Assembly: GCA_965212505.1 (NCBI GenBank)
Contig: OZ243123.1
Location: 558,001 to 622,000 of the forward strand
Source of the DNA: JAHEKO01 sp965212505
GTDB taxonomy: Bacteria > Acidobacteriota > Thermoanaerobaculia > Multivoradales > JAHEKO01
Reading direction: 5' to 3'
Length of the DNA stretch: 64,000 nucleotides
The position numbers and the translations under genes are program-made. This document shows positions 25,223-33,233 of this stretch, in pieces; the stretch's first letter is position 1, and each line of letters opens with the position of its first letter. The notes beneath the pieces are model-generated. The model was given only the letters and a program-made list of their open reading frames with translations, ran no database searches and was not told the DNA's origin.

Positions 25223-25944
25223 AGAAGCGCTGTGTGCTCCTCGACATGGGCGGCGTGATCCTGCGCGTCGGCAACACCGAAGGCCTCCCTGGGGGGCCTC
25301 TCGACTTTCGTGGGCGGGAGGCGATGCTCGCTCTGCTGGCAAAGGCCGGCGCGCGTGCCTGCCTGGAGGATCTCGATGCGCTCGTCTTCCAACCTTGGCG
25401 GGTGGAGCACGCTCATCGTTACGACCGGGTGAAGGACGCGCGGTGGGAGCCTCACCTGGAGCGGTTCTGCCGCGCGGCGGGTGTCGACATCGACCGCTGG
25501 GAGCTGCTCGACGCCTGGTTCCGGCCGTTTGCCGACCAGCTCGAGCCAGAGCCGGGGGCCGCGGAGACGCTGCGCGTTCTCAGCGATATGGGACCTAGGC
25601 TGGCGCTCGTCTCGAATGTCCCGCTCCCTGGACGTTTCTACGAGCGAGTGCTTCGTCGTTTCGACCTGGCGGAGCCGTTCCATGCGCTCTGCTTCAGCTA
25701 CGACGAGCACACGCGCAAGCCGTCGCCGGCACTTCTGCGCAACGCCCTCGGCCACGTCGACGTCATGCCGGAGAACGCCTTGATGGTCGGCGATCGACGT
25801 GCGGCCGACATCGCCGCCGGGCGAGCCGCCGGGATCGAAACGGTCTGGATTCGAAGCGCGTTCGACGAGGGGCCCGAGCCGGACCACGAGATCGATTCGA
25901 TTCGCGAGCTCCCCCAGCTGCTCGAAGCGATCGAGTCTCGCTAG
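25219..25944 (+). CDS. HAD-superfamily hydrolase
   Basis: 241 residues from ATG 25219, overlapping the mutM stop by 4 bp. Motif I is LLDMGGVIL (the second Asp of DxD is Gly, as in several HAD subfamily IA members). Motif II is ALVSNVP, motif III Lys lies in TRKPSPALL, and motif IV is MVGDRRAADIAAG. The cap is inserted between motifs I and II. It is likely a small-molecule phosphatase; the substrate cannot be inferred. Probably cotranscribed with mutM. Confidence 0.82.
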   Translation: MKKRCVLLDMGGVILRVGNTEGLPGGPLDFRGREAMLALLAKAGARACLEDLDALVFQPWRVEHAHRYDRVKDARWEPHLERFCRAAGVDIDRWELLDAWFRPFADQLEPEPGAAETLRVLSDMGPRLALVSNVPLPGRFYERVLRRFDLAEPFHALCFSYDEHTRKPSPALLRNALGHVDVMPENALMVGDRRAADIAAGRAAGIETVWIRSAFDEGPEPDHEIDSIRELPQLLEAIESR

Positions 25945-25953
25945 ACGCTGCTG

Positions 25954-25959
25954 TATTCT
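25954..25959 (+). promoter_or_regulatory. -10-like TATTCT, leaderless start of udk
   Basis: TATTCT ends 7 nt before the ATG at 25967, with no Shine-Dalgarno between. It lies in the 22-bp gap after the HAD gene. Confidence 0.4.
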
Positions 25960-25966
25960 CCGCGTC

Positions 25967-26596
25967 ATGCGTCCAATGGCTCTGGGTGTCGCAGGGGGCA
26001 CCGGCTCGGGCAAGACGACGGTCGCTCGCCGCATTCTCGATGGTGTCGGCCACGATCGAATCGCCTTTCTCGCCCACGACAGCTACTACCGAGACGTGGA
26101 GTGGCGGAGTGAGGACCAACTCCAGCGTCACAACTTCGATCACCCCGAGGCGCTCGACAACGAGCTGCTGATCAAACACGTCGAAGCGCTCAAGCAGGAG
26201 ATTGCGATCGAGGTGCCGGTCTACGACTTTGTCGTGCACCGCCGCACGGAGAAGACGGTGCGGGTCGAACCGAGACCGGTCATCCTGGTCGAGGGGATTC
26301 TTCTGTTCGCCGAGCCACGCTTGCGCGATCTGCTCGACTTCAAGATCTTCGTAGACACCGACGCCGACGTGCGGCTCGCCCGTCGAATTCGCCGCGACAT
26401 CGAAGAGCGCGGCCGGACGATCGACGACGTGCTGCGCCAGTACATGAGCACCGTCCGGCCCATGCACCTCGAGTTTGCCGAACCCTCCAAGCGCTACGCC
26501 GACGTGATCGTGCCCGAAGGGGGCGAGAACCTCGTGGCGCTCGACATGGTCATGGCGCGAGTCGAGCAGCTCCTGGCCGAAGCCGAGTCCGCGTAG
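25967..26596 (+). CDS. udk: uridine kinase
   Basis: 209 residues. The Walker A loop is GVAGGTGSGKTT near the N-terminus. DSYYRD and the NFDHPEALD segment bind the nucleoside in the uridine kinase/phosphoribulokinase family, with YDFVVHRRT and VILVEGILLF after. It salvages uridine and cytidine to UMP and CMP. Starts at ATG 25967; upstream extension is unsupported. Convergent with the small membrane protein at 26601, with a 4-bp gap. Confidence 0.93.
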   Translation: MRPMALGVAGGTGSGKTTVARRILDGVGHDRIAFLAHDSYYRDVEWRSEDQLQRHNFDHPEALDNELLIKHVEALKQEIAIEVPVYDFVVHRRTEKTVRVEPRPVILVEGILLFAEPRLRDLLDFKIFVDTDADVRLARRIRRDIEERGRTIDDVLRQYMSTVRPMHLEFAEPSKRYADVIVPEGGENLVALDMVMARVEQLLAEAESA

Positions 26597-26600
26597 TGCG

Positions 26601-27035
26601 CTACGGTCGTTCGGTAGAGCGCTTGGTCGAGGCCGGCTTCGGCGACTCGGCGGGTTTCGAGGCCGCCTTGATCGAGCCGTCATCGGGCTCGTCCTGGAGC
26701 TCCTCCGAGGGCTCGATCCAGACCGGAATGCGGCTCTGAGCCACCAGCACGACACGAGTCGGATTGGCCTTCCAGAGATCCTCCACGCGTTCGGCCTCCA
26801 CCGAGAGCGAGCACTCGATCTCGGCGCAGGTCTCCCCGGCAGGAATCGCTGCCGAGGCGGGCGCAGTGATGGACGTCAGGGCGAGTAGGGCGAGGAGACC
26901 GCGTAGCCGCAAGGGAGTGCGGTGTCGAGCGGTCTGTCGTACGGCCGCCAGGCGGCGATCGAGCAGGGCGTTGAACGCCATTGCCAGAGCAGCCGCGAGG
27001 GGAATTGCAGTGAGGAAGATTGCGATTCTGATCAT
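26601..27035 (-). CDS. small membrane protein of unknown function
   Basis: 144 residues with two hydrophobic segments (about 1-22 and 45-62) separated by a basic stretch, then a region with two Cys (ETCAEIEC) and a Pro/Ser/Lys-rich tail. The second segment ends in ASA, so it could be cleaved. No family recognised. The gene call rests on the sensible topology and the lack of anything better on either strand. Confidence 0.45.
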   Translation of the reverse strand: MIRIAIFLTAIPLAAALAMAFNALLDRRLAAVRQTARHRTPLRLRGLLALLALTSITAPASAAIPAGETCAEIECSLSVEAERVEDLWKANPTRVVLVAQSRIPVWIEPSEELQDEPDDGSIKAASKPAESPKPASTKRSTERP

Positions 27036-27298
27036 GGCACTCGGGGTAAATGCACGGACCGTGCCCGGTGCTCACTTCGGCGGAGGTTGGGGGCCGATCC
27101 GAAGTCTAGAGCGGGCGGAAGGCGGGGCTCGGGAGCGTGGCCGTCGCCTGGGAGATCCATAGCAACGGCCAGCTGAATCACATGCAGTTCATCAATCTGT
27201 AGTTTCCACGGTTGGCGACGGTCGCGCGGGCCTGTTGTTCGACCGGAAAAGAGAGACGTTTAGCAACCGCTGCACCTTCGCTAGAATCGCAGCCCTCT
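27036..27298. promoter_or_regulatory. spacer with promoter of the 27299 lipoprotein
   Basis: TAGAAT at 27282-27287 with TTTAGC about 17 bp upstream (27259-27264) is a plausible promoter for the gene starting at 27299. Nothing else is recognised in these 263 bp. Confidence 0.35.
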
Positions 27299-28192
27299 AT
27301 GGTTGAGACGATGCGAGCCGCCCGAAGCCTCTTCTGTCCAGCGGTCGCTCTCTTGGCCGTCGCCTGCGGGTCGTCAGAGCCCCCCGTTGGTCACGTCGAC
27401 GTCGCTCCAAGTGAGATTCGACTCGTCTATTCGGGGTTCTCCGAGTACCAGTTGACCTGGCAGCCGGAGACGCCGCTCGACGGTGTCGTCGGTGACCTGA
27501 GGGCCAAGGTGCACCTCAAGGGTGACGACGGCAAGGTGTTGCGCACCTTCGACCACTCACTGGACTTCGATTGGAGTGTCGGCAGCTCGCGTCCGACTCG
27601 CCAGGTGCTCTACCAGTCGGCGCTCGCGCCGGCACTTGGTGAGGGCGAGTACGAGCTCGACATTGGCCTCTACGATGAGGGCGGCAACCGTTGGGCCGTT
27701 ACCTCTTCGAGTCCGGTCGTGCGGGTCGAAGACGCTTCCGAGGGCTTTCCCGCCTTCTACTTCTCGCCCGAGTGGCTACCGATCGAGGGCGGCACCGACC
27801 TGCAGATCCTCGGGCGACGATGGCTCAAGGCCGACGGATTGATTCGCCTTGGAGAACTCACCGCGCCGGGAGCGCTCTGGTTGCAGATCGGCGTGCCGGA
27901 GGCGCGCGACGGCGAACTCGAGATGCTTTTCGAGGACGGTGCGACAGCACCGGAGGTCGTGGTGAGCAGCTCGTGTGGAGTGCCGTCACAGACCCTGCGG
28001 GGCAGCGGTCCTCACCACGTACTCCTCGAGGTGCGGGCAGGCGACGAGGGTGTGTTGCCCGAGGAGTGTGAGCTGGCGATCGACGCCAACTACACACTGA
28101 TTGCGATCGAGAGCCAGGTGCGACGCACGGTGGCGCTCGAGAGTCTCTGCTGGCTGACGGGCGATGCGCCTACTTGGCCGCTTCGAGAGTGA
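27299..28192 (+). CDS. lipoprotein of unknown function
   Basis: 297 residues from ATG 27299 (an ATG at 27311 is also in frame). The lipobox is LLAVACG. The mature part looks beta-rich, with stretches such as RLVYSGFSEYQLTWQPE and GEYELDIGLYDEGGNRW that suggest Ig-like or beta-sandwich folds. No catalytic motif. Its 3' end overlaps the convergent gene at 28170 by 23 bp. Confidence 0.6.
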   Translation: MVETMRAARSLFCPAVALLAVACGSSEPPVGHVDVAPSEIRLVYSGFSEYQLTWQPETPLDGVVGDLRAKVHLKGDDGKVLRTFDHSLDFDWSVGSSRPTRQVLYQSALAPALGEGEYELDIGLYDEGGNRWAVTSSSPVVRVEDASEGFPAFYFSPEWLPIEGGTDLQILGRRWLKADGLIRLGELTAPGALWLQIGVPEARDGELEMLFEDGATAPEVVVSSSCGVPSQTLRGSGPHHVLLEVRAGDEGVLPEECELAIDANYTLIAIESQVRRTVALESLCWLTGDAPTWPLRE

Positions 28193-28694
28193 TCGTCTTC
28201 GAGACCGGAAGACCTGCGACGTCCTCGAGCGGCGTCCAGACCTCGACCCCGTCTTCATCGTCGCCGATTCGCATCCACCGCGCCTCGGTGAGCGTGACTT
28301 CGACGGTGAACTTGCCGCCCTTCGGCATGTCGGGTCGCGAGGTTTCGGTGGTCCAGAAGTTGTAGAGCTTGAGCTCATTTTCCTTGCCCGGCTCGACGGC
28401 GAACATGAACAGCTGATTGCCGTAGACGCTCAAGTCCTGGCCGTTGACCTTGACCTGGAAGGCGAGCTGCGAGGCCGGCTGCTCTCCTTGGTTGCCGAGC
28501 TTCACGCGGAGTTGACAGAGGGTGTCAGCGCCCGGCTTGTCCGGAGTGACGACGATCTCGTCGATCGACAGGAGTGGACCGGCGGTCCCATCGGTGGAGC
28601 CGTCGGTCTCCTGCGCGTTGAGCGCCGGCAGGGCAGACAGTGTCAGAACGGCAGCGACGAGGATCAGGAGCCGGTGAGGGAGTCGATAGAGCAT
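28170..28694 (-). CDS. exported beta-sandwich protein of unknown function
   Basis: 174 residues from ATG 28694, chosen for the GGAAGGA ribosome site 9 nt upstream; a GTG 24 bp earlier has none. A signal peptide (about 1-27, ending LNAQ) precedes a CARDB-like or Ig-like domain (about 40-170: LSIDEIVVTPDKPGADTLC, PASQLAFQVKVNG). Secreted or periplasmic. The 3' ends of this and the convergent lipoprotein overlap, so both read into each other's terminal codons. Confidence 0.65.
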   Translation of the reverse strand: MLYRLPHRLLILVAAVLTLSALPALNAQETDGSTDGTAGPLLSIDEIVVTPDKPGADTLCQLRVKLGNQGEQPASQLAFQVKVNGQDLSVYGNQLFMFAVEPGKENELKLYNFWTTETSRPDMPKGGKFTVEVTLTEARWMRIGDDEDGVEVWTPLEDVAGLPVSKTITLEAAK

Positions 28695-28764
28695 GGTTGA
28701 GATTCCTTCCGCAGTCACGGATTCTAAACGGATTCAACCAGCGTGCCAAAGGAGGAAGAAAACC

Positions 28765-28845
28765 GGGGGACACGATACTGATTCGCTTGCAACGGTCCCG
28801 TTCGGTTTTGGACTGGAGCTCAGGCGAATCAGTATTGTGTCCCCC
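28765..28845. repeat. 81-bp palindromic element (REP/MITE-like)
   Basis: A left arm at 28765-28786 (GGGGGACACGATACTGATTC then GC) is matched by its reverse complement at 28824-28845 with one mismatch in 22, around a 37-nt loop. It lies alone in the intergenic region between the start of the 28694 gene and the hydrolase at 28902. GGGGGACAC-type arms with TACTGATT recall REP elements mobilised by Y1/RAYT transposases, but no transposase is present here. Confidence 0.7.
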
Positions 28846-28901
28846 GAATTCTAGGAATGGGACTTGCGTAGTGGTTGTTGACGCTCTCGAGAGGTTCGCC
28901 G

Positions 28902-29777
28902 ATGAGTCGCCGAGACGACAGCCCCAAACCCGATACCCGCAGCTGGAGGTCGCGGCTGTTGGCCTACTCCCTGCCGCCGATCGCTGCTGCGATGGGTGTA
29001 AGCGCTGGTCATGTGCTGCGTTCGCGCCTCGAACGACACCACACCTTCAGTCCGACCGGCTTTCCCGACGGTGAGTGGAGCCCGAAGGCTGAAGGTCTCG
29101 AGGTCGAAGACGTCTGGTTCTTCGCGCCGGACGGTGAGGAGCTCCACGGTTGGTGGATACCCCATGAGAAGGCGCGCGGAACTCTGCTCTACTGCCACGG
29201 CAACGCCGGCAGTCTGGCCGACCAGGCGGGCGCTCTCGTCGAGCTGCGTCGACTGGGTGTCCACCTCTTCGCCTTCGACTATCGCGGCTACGGTCGCAGT
29301 TCAGGGCGGCCGAGTCAGGGGGGCGTTCTGCGTGACGCGCAGGCTGCACACGATCACGTCGTCCGGGCGCTCGGGCAACCCGAGGAGTCGATTGTCCTTC
29401 TCGGCCACTCCCTGGGCGGTGCGATCGCGATCGATTGCGCCGTTCACCGACCGGTGGCGGGACTGATCGTCCAGTCGAGCTTTGTCGACACGCGCGAGAT
29501 GGCGCGCGAGCTCTATCCGCAGGTGCCGATGCATTGGATCGCGCGGCGGCGTTTTCGGAGCATCGACAAGGTGCGCGCGCTAGAGGTTCCCAAGCTCTTC
29601 GTTCACGGCGACTGCGACGAGCGGATTCCTCACACCCATGGAGAGCGACTCTTCGAAGCTGCGGCCGAGCCGAAGGACCTCTTCATCGTGCCGCGCGCCG
29701 GACACAGCGACGTCCACGACCACGGCGGCGAGAGCTATTTCGAGAAGCTCTCGGACTTCTGTCGAGCTTGCCTCTGA
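28902..29777 (+). CDS. alpha/beta hydrolase (BEM46/ABHD13-like)
   Basis: 291 residues from ATG 28902. A hydrophobic segment near residues 20-40 likely anchors it in the membrane. The core is typical: LYCHGNAGSLADQ (oxyanion hole), FDYRGYGRSSG, nucleophile in LLGHSLGGAIA, acid in VHGDCDERIP and His in RAGHSDVHD. A serine esterase or acyl hydrolase of unknown substrate, intact in contrast to the hydrolase at 1-849. Confidence 0.85.
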   Translation: MSRRDDSPKPDTRSWRSRLLAYSLPPIAAAMGVSAGHVLRSRLERHHTFSPTGFPDGEWSPKAEGLEVEDVWFFAPDGEELHGWWIPHEKARGTLLYCHGNAGSLADQAGALVELRRLGVHLFAFDYRGYGRSSGRPSQGGVLRDAQAAHDHVVRALGQPEESIVLLGHSLGGAIAIDCAVHRPVAGLIVQSSFVDTREMARELYPQVPMHWIARRRFRSIDKVRALEVPKLFVHGDCDERIPHTHGERLFEAAAEPKDLFIVPRAGHSDVHDHGGESYFEKLSDFCRACL

Positions 29778-29784
29778 CAAGAAA

Positions 29785-29797
29785 TGCACAACGTGCA
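29785..29797. promoter_or_regulatory. small palindrome in an AT-rich spacer
   Basis: TGCAC AAC GTGCA is a perfect 5-bp palindrome just after the hydrolase stop, at the start of the AT-rich 29778-29876 spacer before the CAP-domain gene. It could be a weak hairpin or an operator; no T-run follows. Confidence 0.3.
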
Positions 29798-29876
29798 ATA
29801 TTGCTAGGTATCTATTGATTATGTTGCGGTTTTCATAGGCTGTTCCCGGTGTCTCCCCTAACCTGTCTCCACTGCC

Positions 29877-30371
29877 ATGAAACGGACACCGATCCTCCCT
29901 ATCGTCTTCGCTATCGCCCTGGTTCTGATCGCCGCCTGCGGCGGTTCGAGTAGCCCGACCGAGCCGGCTGACGTCAGCTCGTTCCAGGTCGAGTCCGAGT
30001 CGTTCTCCCTGGTCAACCAGTCGAGGTCGGTCGAGGCGAAGAACATGCTCTCGGTCGACTCGCTCGCTCAGCAGGTGGCGCGCGAGCACAGCGAAGCGAT
30101 GCGAGATCGCGGCTTCTTCTCGCACGTCGACCCCGATGGTCTGACTCTGCGCGATCGGCTCCGCAAGGCAGGCGTGACGTTCCGTATCGCCGGTGAGAAC
30201 CTGGCGCAGGTCGACGGCTCGTCCGACCCCGCCGGTCACGCCCATCGCCTCCTGATGGAGAGCAAGAGCCATCGCGACAACATTCTGAGCGGTGATTTCG
30301 AGATGGTCGGCGTCGGCGTGTCGAAGCAGGGCAACAGCTACTGGATCACCCAGGTCTTCCTGAAGCCGTAA
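29877..30371 (+). CDS. CAP/SCP-domain lipoprotein (YkwD-like)
   Basis: 164 residues with lipobox LIAACG. A bacterial CAP domain (about 45-164) is shown by LVNQSRS, REHSEAMRDRGFFSHVDPDG, IAGENLAQ and HRLLMESKSHRDNILS, the four signature blocks, including the His and Glu pair of the central cavity. Bacterial CAP proteins are secreted or surface attached; their activity is mostly unknown. Ends 3 bp before the convergent serine hydrolase stop. Confidence 0.87.
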   Translation: MKRTPILPIVFAIALVLIAACGGSSSPTEPADVSSFQVESESFSLVNQSRSVEAKNMLSVDSLAQQVAREHSEAMRDRGFFSHVDPDGLTLRDRLRKAGVTFRIAGENLAQVDGSSDPAGHAHRLLMESKSHRDNILSGDFEMVGVGVSKQGNSYWITQVFLKP

Positions 30372-30374
30372 CGA

Positions 30375-31487
30375 CTAGGCGCTCTTGGCGAGCTCGAGGT
30401 CTTCGTAGATCGCCGACAGAATGCGCTCGAACCGTGCCCGGTGAGTCTCCTCGTCCGGTGTGCCGTTCACACCCAGCGCCACCACGAGTCCGTACTCGGG
30501 GTCGGCGAAACCGGTCGACGATCGGTAACCGCTGTGCCCGAAGGTGCGCGCCGACGAGTGCAGGCCGTAGGCGTAGGGAACCGCGGGCTTGCCGTAGTGG
30601 TCGGAGTTGAGGACAAAGCCGAGCCCCCAGTCCATGGTGGCTCGAAAGGTCTTGTCGAACAGGCCGACCCGATGGCGGGCGACCAGCGCTTCGACGGTCT
30701 GCGCGCGTAAGATGCGCGTCGACCCGACCTGGCCGCCGCCGAGCAGCGCCTGGTAGAAGCGTGCGAGCTGGTGGATCGGCCCCCAACCGCCACCGCCGGG
30801 CGAGCAGCGGGTGACGGGAAGGCGCTCGTGCCAGTTGTGCGCTGAGCTGGGCTGCTCCTCGGTGTTCCAGACCTGGGCCAGCCGGGGGGCGAAGTCGTCA
30901 TAGTGCTCCTCCGGCATGCCCACCCAGCAGTCGTCCATACCGAGCGGCTCGAAGATCTCGTCGCGGACGTAGATCTCGTATGGGCGCCCGTCGACCCGGC
31001 GAACGATCTCGCCCAGAATGAACCAGCTGGACGACAGGTGATAGCCGGCGGTCTTGCCCGGGATCCAGCGGGGTTCGAGCTTGGCGTCGCAGATGCGCCC
31101 GATGATCCCCTCCCAGGGTTCCTTCGGCCAGCCGACGCTCAAGAGTCGGAATCCGCTGGTGTGAGTGAGCAGGTGCCGGATCGTGATCGCGTCCTTGCCC
31201 TTGACCCCGAACTCGGGGATGTGACGAGCGATCGGGTCGTCCAGCTCCAGCCGACCACGCTCCCAGAGCTGTCCGAGTGCGACCGCGCCGACCGGTTTTG
31301 ATGACGAGAGCCATAGCATCAGGTGCTCGGCGGTCATCGGCTCGCCGGGAGCGGTCTCCCCGAAGGCGAGGTCGGTGATGCAATCGTTGTCTACAGAGAC
31401 GAAGAGCTGGCCGCCGAGGTGGAGGCCCTCGCGACGGCCAGCCTCGAGCTCGGCAAGCGTTTGCGAGAGGTCTGCGGAGCTCGGCAC
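30375..31487 (-). CDS. serine beta-lactamase-family hydrolase
   Basis: 370 residues, no signal peptide seen. The Ser-x-x-Lys motif is SSSKPVG in MLWLSSSKPVGAVAL. The YHLSSSWFILGEIV block occupies the Tyr-x-Asn position, and FGHSGYRSS takes the KTG-like position (H-S-G). Esterase EstB-like and D-peptidase-like proteins share this fold. Distinct from the lipoprotein homologue at 13975. Substrate unknown. Confidence 0.83.
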   Translation of the reverse strand: MPSSADLSQTLAELEAGRREGLHLGGQLFVSVDNDCITDLAFGETAPGEPMTAEHLMLWLSSSKPVGAVALGQLWERGRLELDDPIARHIPEFGVKGKDAITIRHLLTHTSGFRLLSVGWPKEPWEGIIGRICDAKLEPRWIPGKTAGYHLSSSWFILGEIVRRVDGRPYEIYVRDEIFEPLGMDDCWVGMPEEHYDDFAPRLAQVWNTEEQPSSAHNWHERLPVTRCSPGGGGWGPIHQLARFYQALLGGGQVGSTRILRAQTVEALVARHRVGLFDKTFRATMDWGLGFVLNSDHYGKPAVPYAYGLHSSARTFGHSGYRSSTGFADPEYGLVVALGVNGTPDEETHRARFERILSAIYEDLELAKSA

Positions 31488-31549
31488 AGCGGGAGCTTAC
31501 AGCGGGAACTGGCCGGGCTCGTCACGCCGGGCTGCGCGAGGTGACAGGG

Positions 31550-31555
31550 TAGAAT
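31550..31555 (+). promoter_or_regulatory. -10-like TAGAAT, leaderless start of the antitoxin-like gene
   Basis: TAGAAT ends 6 nt before the ATG at 31562 and no Shine-Dalgarno lies between. Confidence 0.45.
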
Positions 31556-31561
31556 CGGTAC

Positions 31562-31780
31562 ATGAGGACGGGATCCGTGGCGCAGGTCGATGGCCTCGAG
31601 GAGAAGATGGCGGAGGTCTTCCGTTCCATGACGGGTTCCGAGCGCTTGCAGGTGGCCAGCGGCATGTTCTCGTCCGCCCGGCGAATGCTTCGAAGCCACC
31701 TGGATTCTCTTCACCCCGATTGGACCGAAGCGCAAATCGAGCGTGAAGTCTCGTCGAGGATCTCCCTTGGAACAGGATGA
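31562..31780 (+). CDS. small antitoxin-like protein
   Basis: 72 residues, acidic to neutral. The core FRSMTGSERLQVASGMFSSA followed by RRMLRSHLDSLHPDWTEAQI recalls small helical proteins encoded upstream of nucleotidyltransferase-type toxins (Rv0078B-like antitoxins). The next gene overlaps it by 38 bp if started at GTG 31743, or by 14 bp from TTG 31767. Pair size, order and overlap fit a toxin-antitoxin module. Assignment is from pattern and context. Confidence 0.6.
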   Translation: MRTGSVAQVDGLEEKMAEVFRSMTGSERLQVASGMFSSARRMLRSHLDSLHPDWTEAQIEREVSSRISLGTG

Positions 31781-32342
31781 GCTCCTCCGCTCAGTTGTCG
31801 CCTCTCTCGAGCGACATGAGATTCCCTATCTCGTCACCGGCTCGATCGCGACGATCTTCTACGGCGAGCCCCGCTTCACCAACGACATCGATGTCGTAGT
31901 CCTCCTCACCCAGAGCAAGCTCGATCGTCTGGTACTGGACTTTCCGGAACCGGAGTTCTACCTGGACCTCGAGGCCGCGAGGGAGGCGGTCGCCGCTCGG
32001 CGCCAGTTCAACCTCATCCAACCGAGCTCCGGGCTCAAGGTCGACATCATCGTCGTGGAGGAGTCGACCTTCAATCAGAGCAGGTTCGAGAGGGCGTCCA
32101 GAATTCGCCCCGCTCCCGACTACGAGGCCTCCTTCGCCTCCGCCGAGGACGTCATCCTCATGAAGCTTGAGTACTACCGCCAGGGCGGCTCAGACCGGCA
32201 TGTTCGCGACATTCTGGGCGTCCTGGCGGTGCAGGGGAACGAGATCGACCGGGCCTACATTTTCGAGTGGGCCGGGCGCTTGGGCCTCGAGTCCTTCTGG
32301 GACGACATCCGGGCACGGGTCCCCGATCACTCGGAGTCTTGA
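31743..32342 (+). CDS. nucleotidyltransferase-fold protein, probable toxin of a TA pair
   Basis: 199 residues from GTG 31743, or 191 from TTG 31767. The minimal nucleotidyltransferase signature is visible: G-S in YLVTGSIATIFYGEPRFTND and the catalytic Asp pair in NDIDVVVLL, with a third acidic residue in KVDIIVVEE. This architecture matches AbiEii/MNT-like enzymes that nucleotidylate tRNA or a partner to arrest growth. The coupled small upstream gene would be its antitoxin. A housekeeping nucleotidyltransferase is less likely given the pairing. Confidence 0.68.
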   Translation: MKSRRGSPLEQDELLRSVVASLERHEIPYLVTGSIATIFYGEPRFTNDIDVVVLLTQSKLDRLVLDFPEPEFYLDLEAAREAVAARRQFNLIQPSSGLKVDIIVVEESTFNQSRFERASRIRPAPDYEASFASAEDVILMKLEYYRQGGSDRHVRDILGVLAVQGNEIDRAYIFEWAGRLGLESFWDDIRARVPDHSES

Positions 32343-32398
32343 ACCCAAGCTGTTCGGCGAGGTCCGTAGGCTTGGGCTCGGAACCGCACCCGGGTGCC

Positions 32399-32404
32399 TA
32401 TAAT
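32399..32404 (+). promoter_or_regulatory. consensus -10 TATAAT at the nitrilase gene start
   Basis: A perfect TATAAT ends 7 nt before GTG 32412, so a transcript would start at the codon. This argues for GTG 32412 over the in-frame GTG at 32394, which lies upstream of the hexamer. Confidence 0.55.
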
Positions 32405-32411
32405 CGCCCTT

Positions 32412-33233
32412 GTGTTCGTTGCTGCCGCGGTACAACTGACCTCGACATCGGACTCGCAGGCCAACTGGGACAGCGCCCGCGGCTTGATCGAGCGTGCCGC
32501 GGCTCTCGGGGCGTCGTTTGTCGCCACGCCCGAGAACACCAACTACCTCGGCCCCCACCCCGAGAAGGTGCGGCTCGCCGAGTCACTCGACGGCGAGACC
32601 TGCTCTCGGTTTTCGGAGCTGGCGAAGCGGCTCGGGATCCACCTGCTGCTCGGCTCGTTCAACGAGCGCTCTGACGATCCGGTGCGCTGCTACAACACGT
32701 CGGTTCTCTTCGCCCCCGACGGTTCGCGGGTCGCCGCCTACCGGAAGATTCACCTCTTCGACGTCGATGTCTCCGAAGAGGTGAGGTTCCAGGAGTCGGC
32801 GACGGTCAAAGCGGGGGCGTCGGTGGTCGCGGCCGACACGCCGCTCGCCACGTTTGGGCTCTCCATCTGCTACGACCTACGCTTCCCCGAGCTCTACCAG
32901 GCGCTGGTTCGCGCCGGCGCCGAGGTCCTGACGATTCCGTCGGCGTTCACCGCGACGACCGGCAAGGACCACTGGCATGTCCTCCAGCGAGCACGGGCGA
33001 TCGAGAGCCAGTGTTACGTGATCGCGCCGGCTCAGTCGGGCCGGCACGACGACGACGGCCTGCGCGAGAGCTACGGACACTCGATGATCGTCGATCCGTG
33101 GGGCCACGTGGTTGCGATGGCTTCCGATGGGCCCGGGATCGCCCTGGCCGAGATCGATCTCGAGCGGGTCGCCTGGTGCCGAGGGGCGATTCCGGTCACG
33201 CAGCACCGACGGCTGCCGCTCGCGAGCGACTAG
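32412..33233 (+). CDS. carbon-nitrogen hydrolase (NIT1/NIT2-like omega-amidase or deaminated-glutathione amidase)
   Basis: 273 residues from GTG 32412. The Glu-Lys-Cys triad is present: Glu in FVATPENTNYLG, Lys in AYRKIHLFD and Cys in SICYDLRFPE. The last motif with RFPEL is typical of the Nit branch, which hydrolyses deaminated glutathione or alpha-ketoglutaramate rather than nitriles. Its stop overlaps by 4 bp the stop of the convergent aminotransferase. Confidence 0.87.
   Translation: MFVAAAVQLTSTSDSQANWDSARGLIERAAALGASFVATPENTNYLGPHPEKVRLAESLDGETCSRFSELAKRLGIHLLLGSFNERSDDPVRCYNTSVLFAPDGSRVAAYRKIHLFDVDVSEEVRFQESATVKAGASVVAADTPLATFGLSICYDLRFPELYQALVRAGAEVLTIPSAFTATTGKDHWHVLQRARAIESQCYVIAPAQSGRHDDDGLRESYGHSMIVDPWGHVVAMASDGPGIALAEIDLERVAWCRGAIPVTQHRRLPLASD

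Noticed and set aside
29778..29876. tRNA or small RNA in the AT-rich spacer
   Set aside because: No cloverleaf or long stem; only a 5-bp palindrome.
30375..31487. True class C beta-lactamase
   Set aside because: Only the general fold motifs are present; esterase and peptidase relatives share them and no resistance context is seen.
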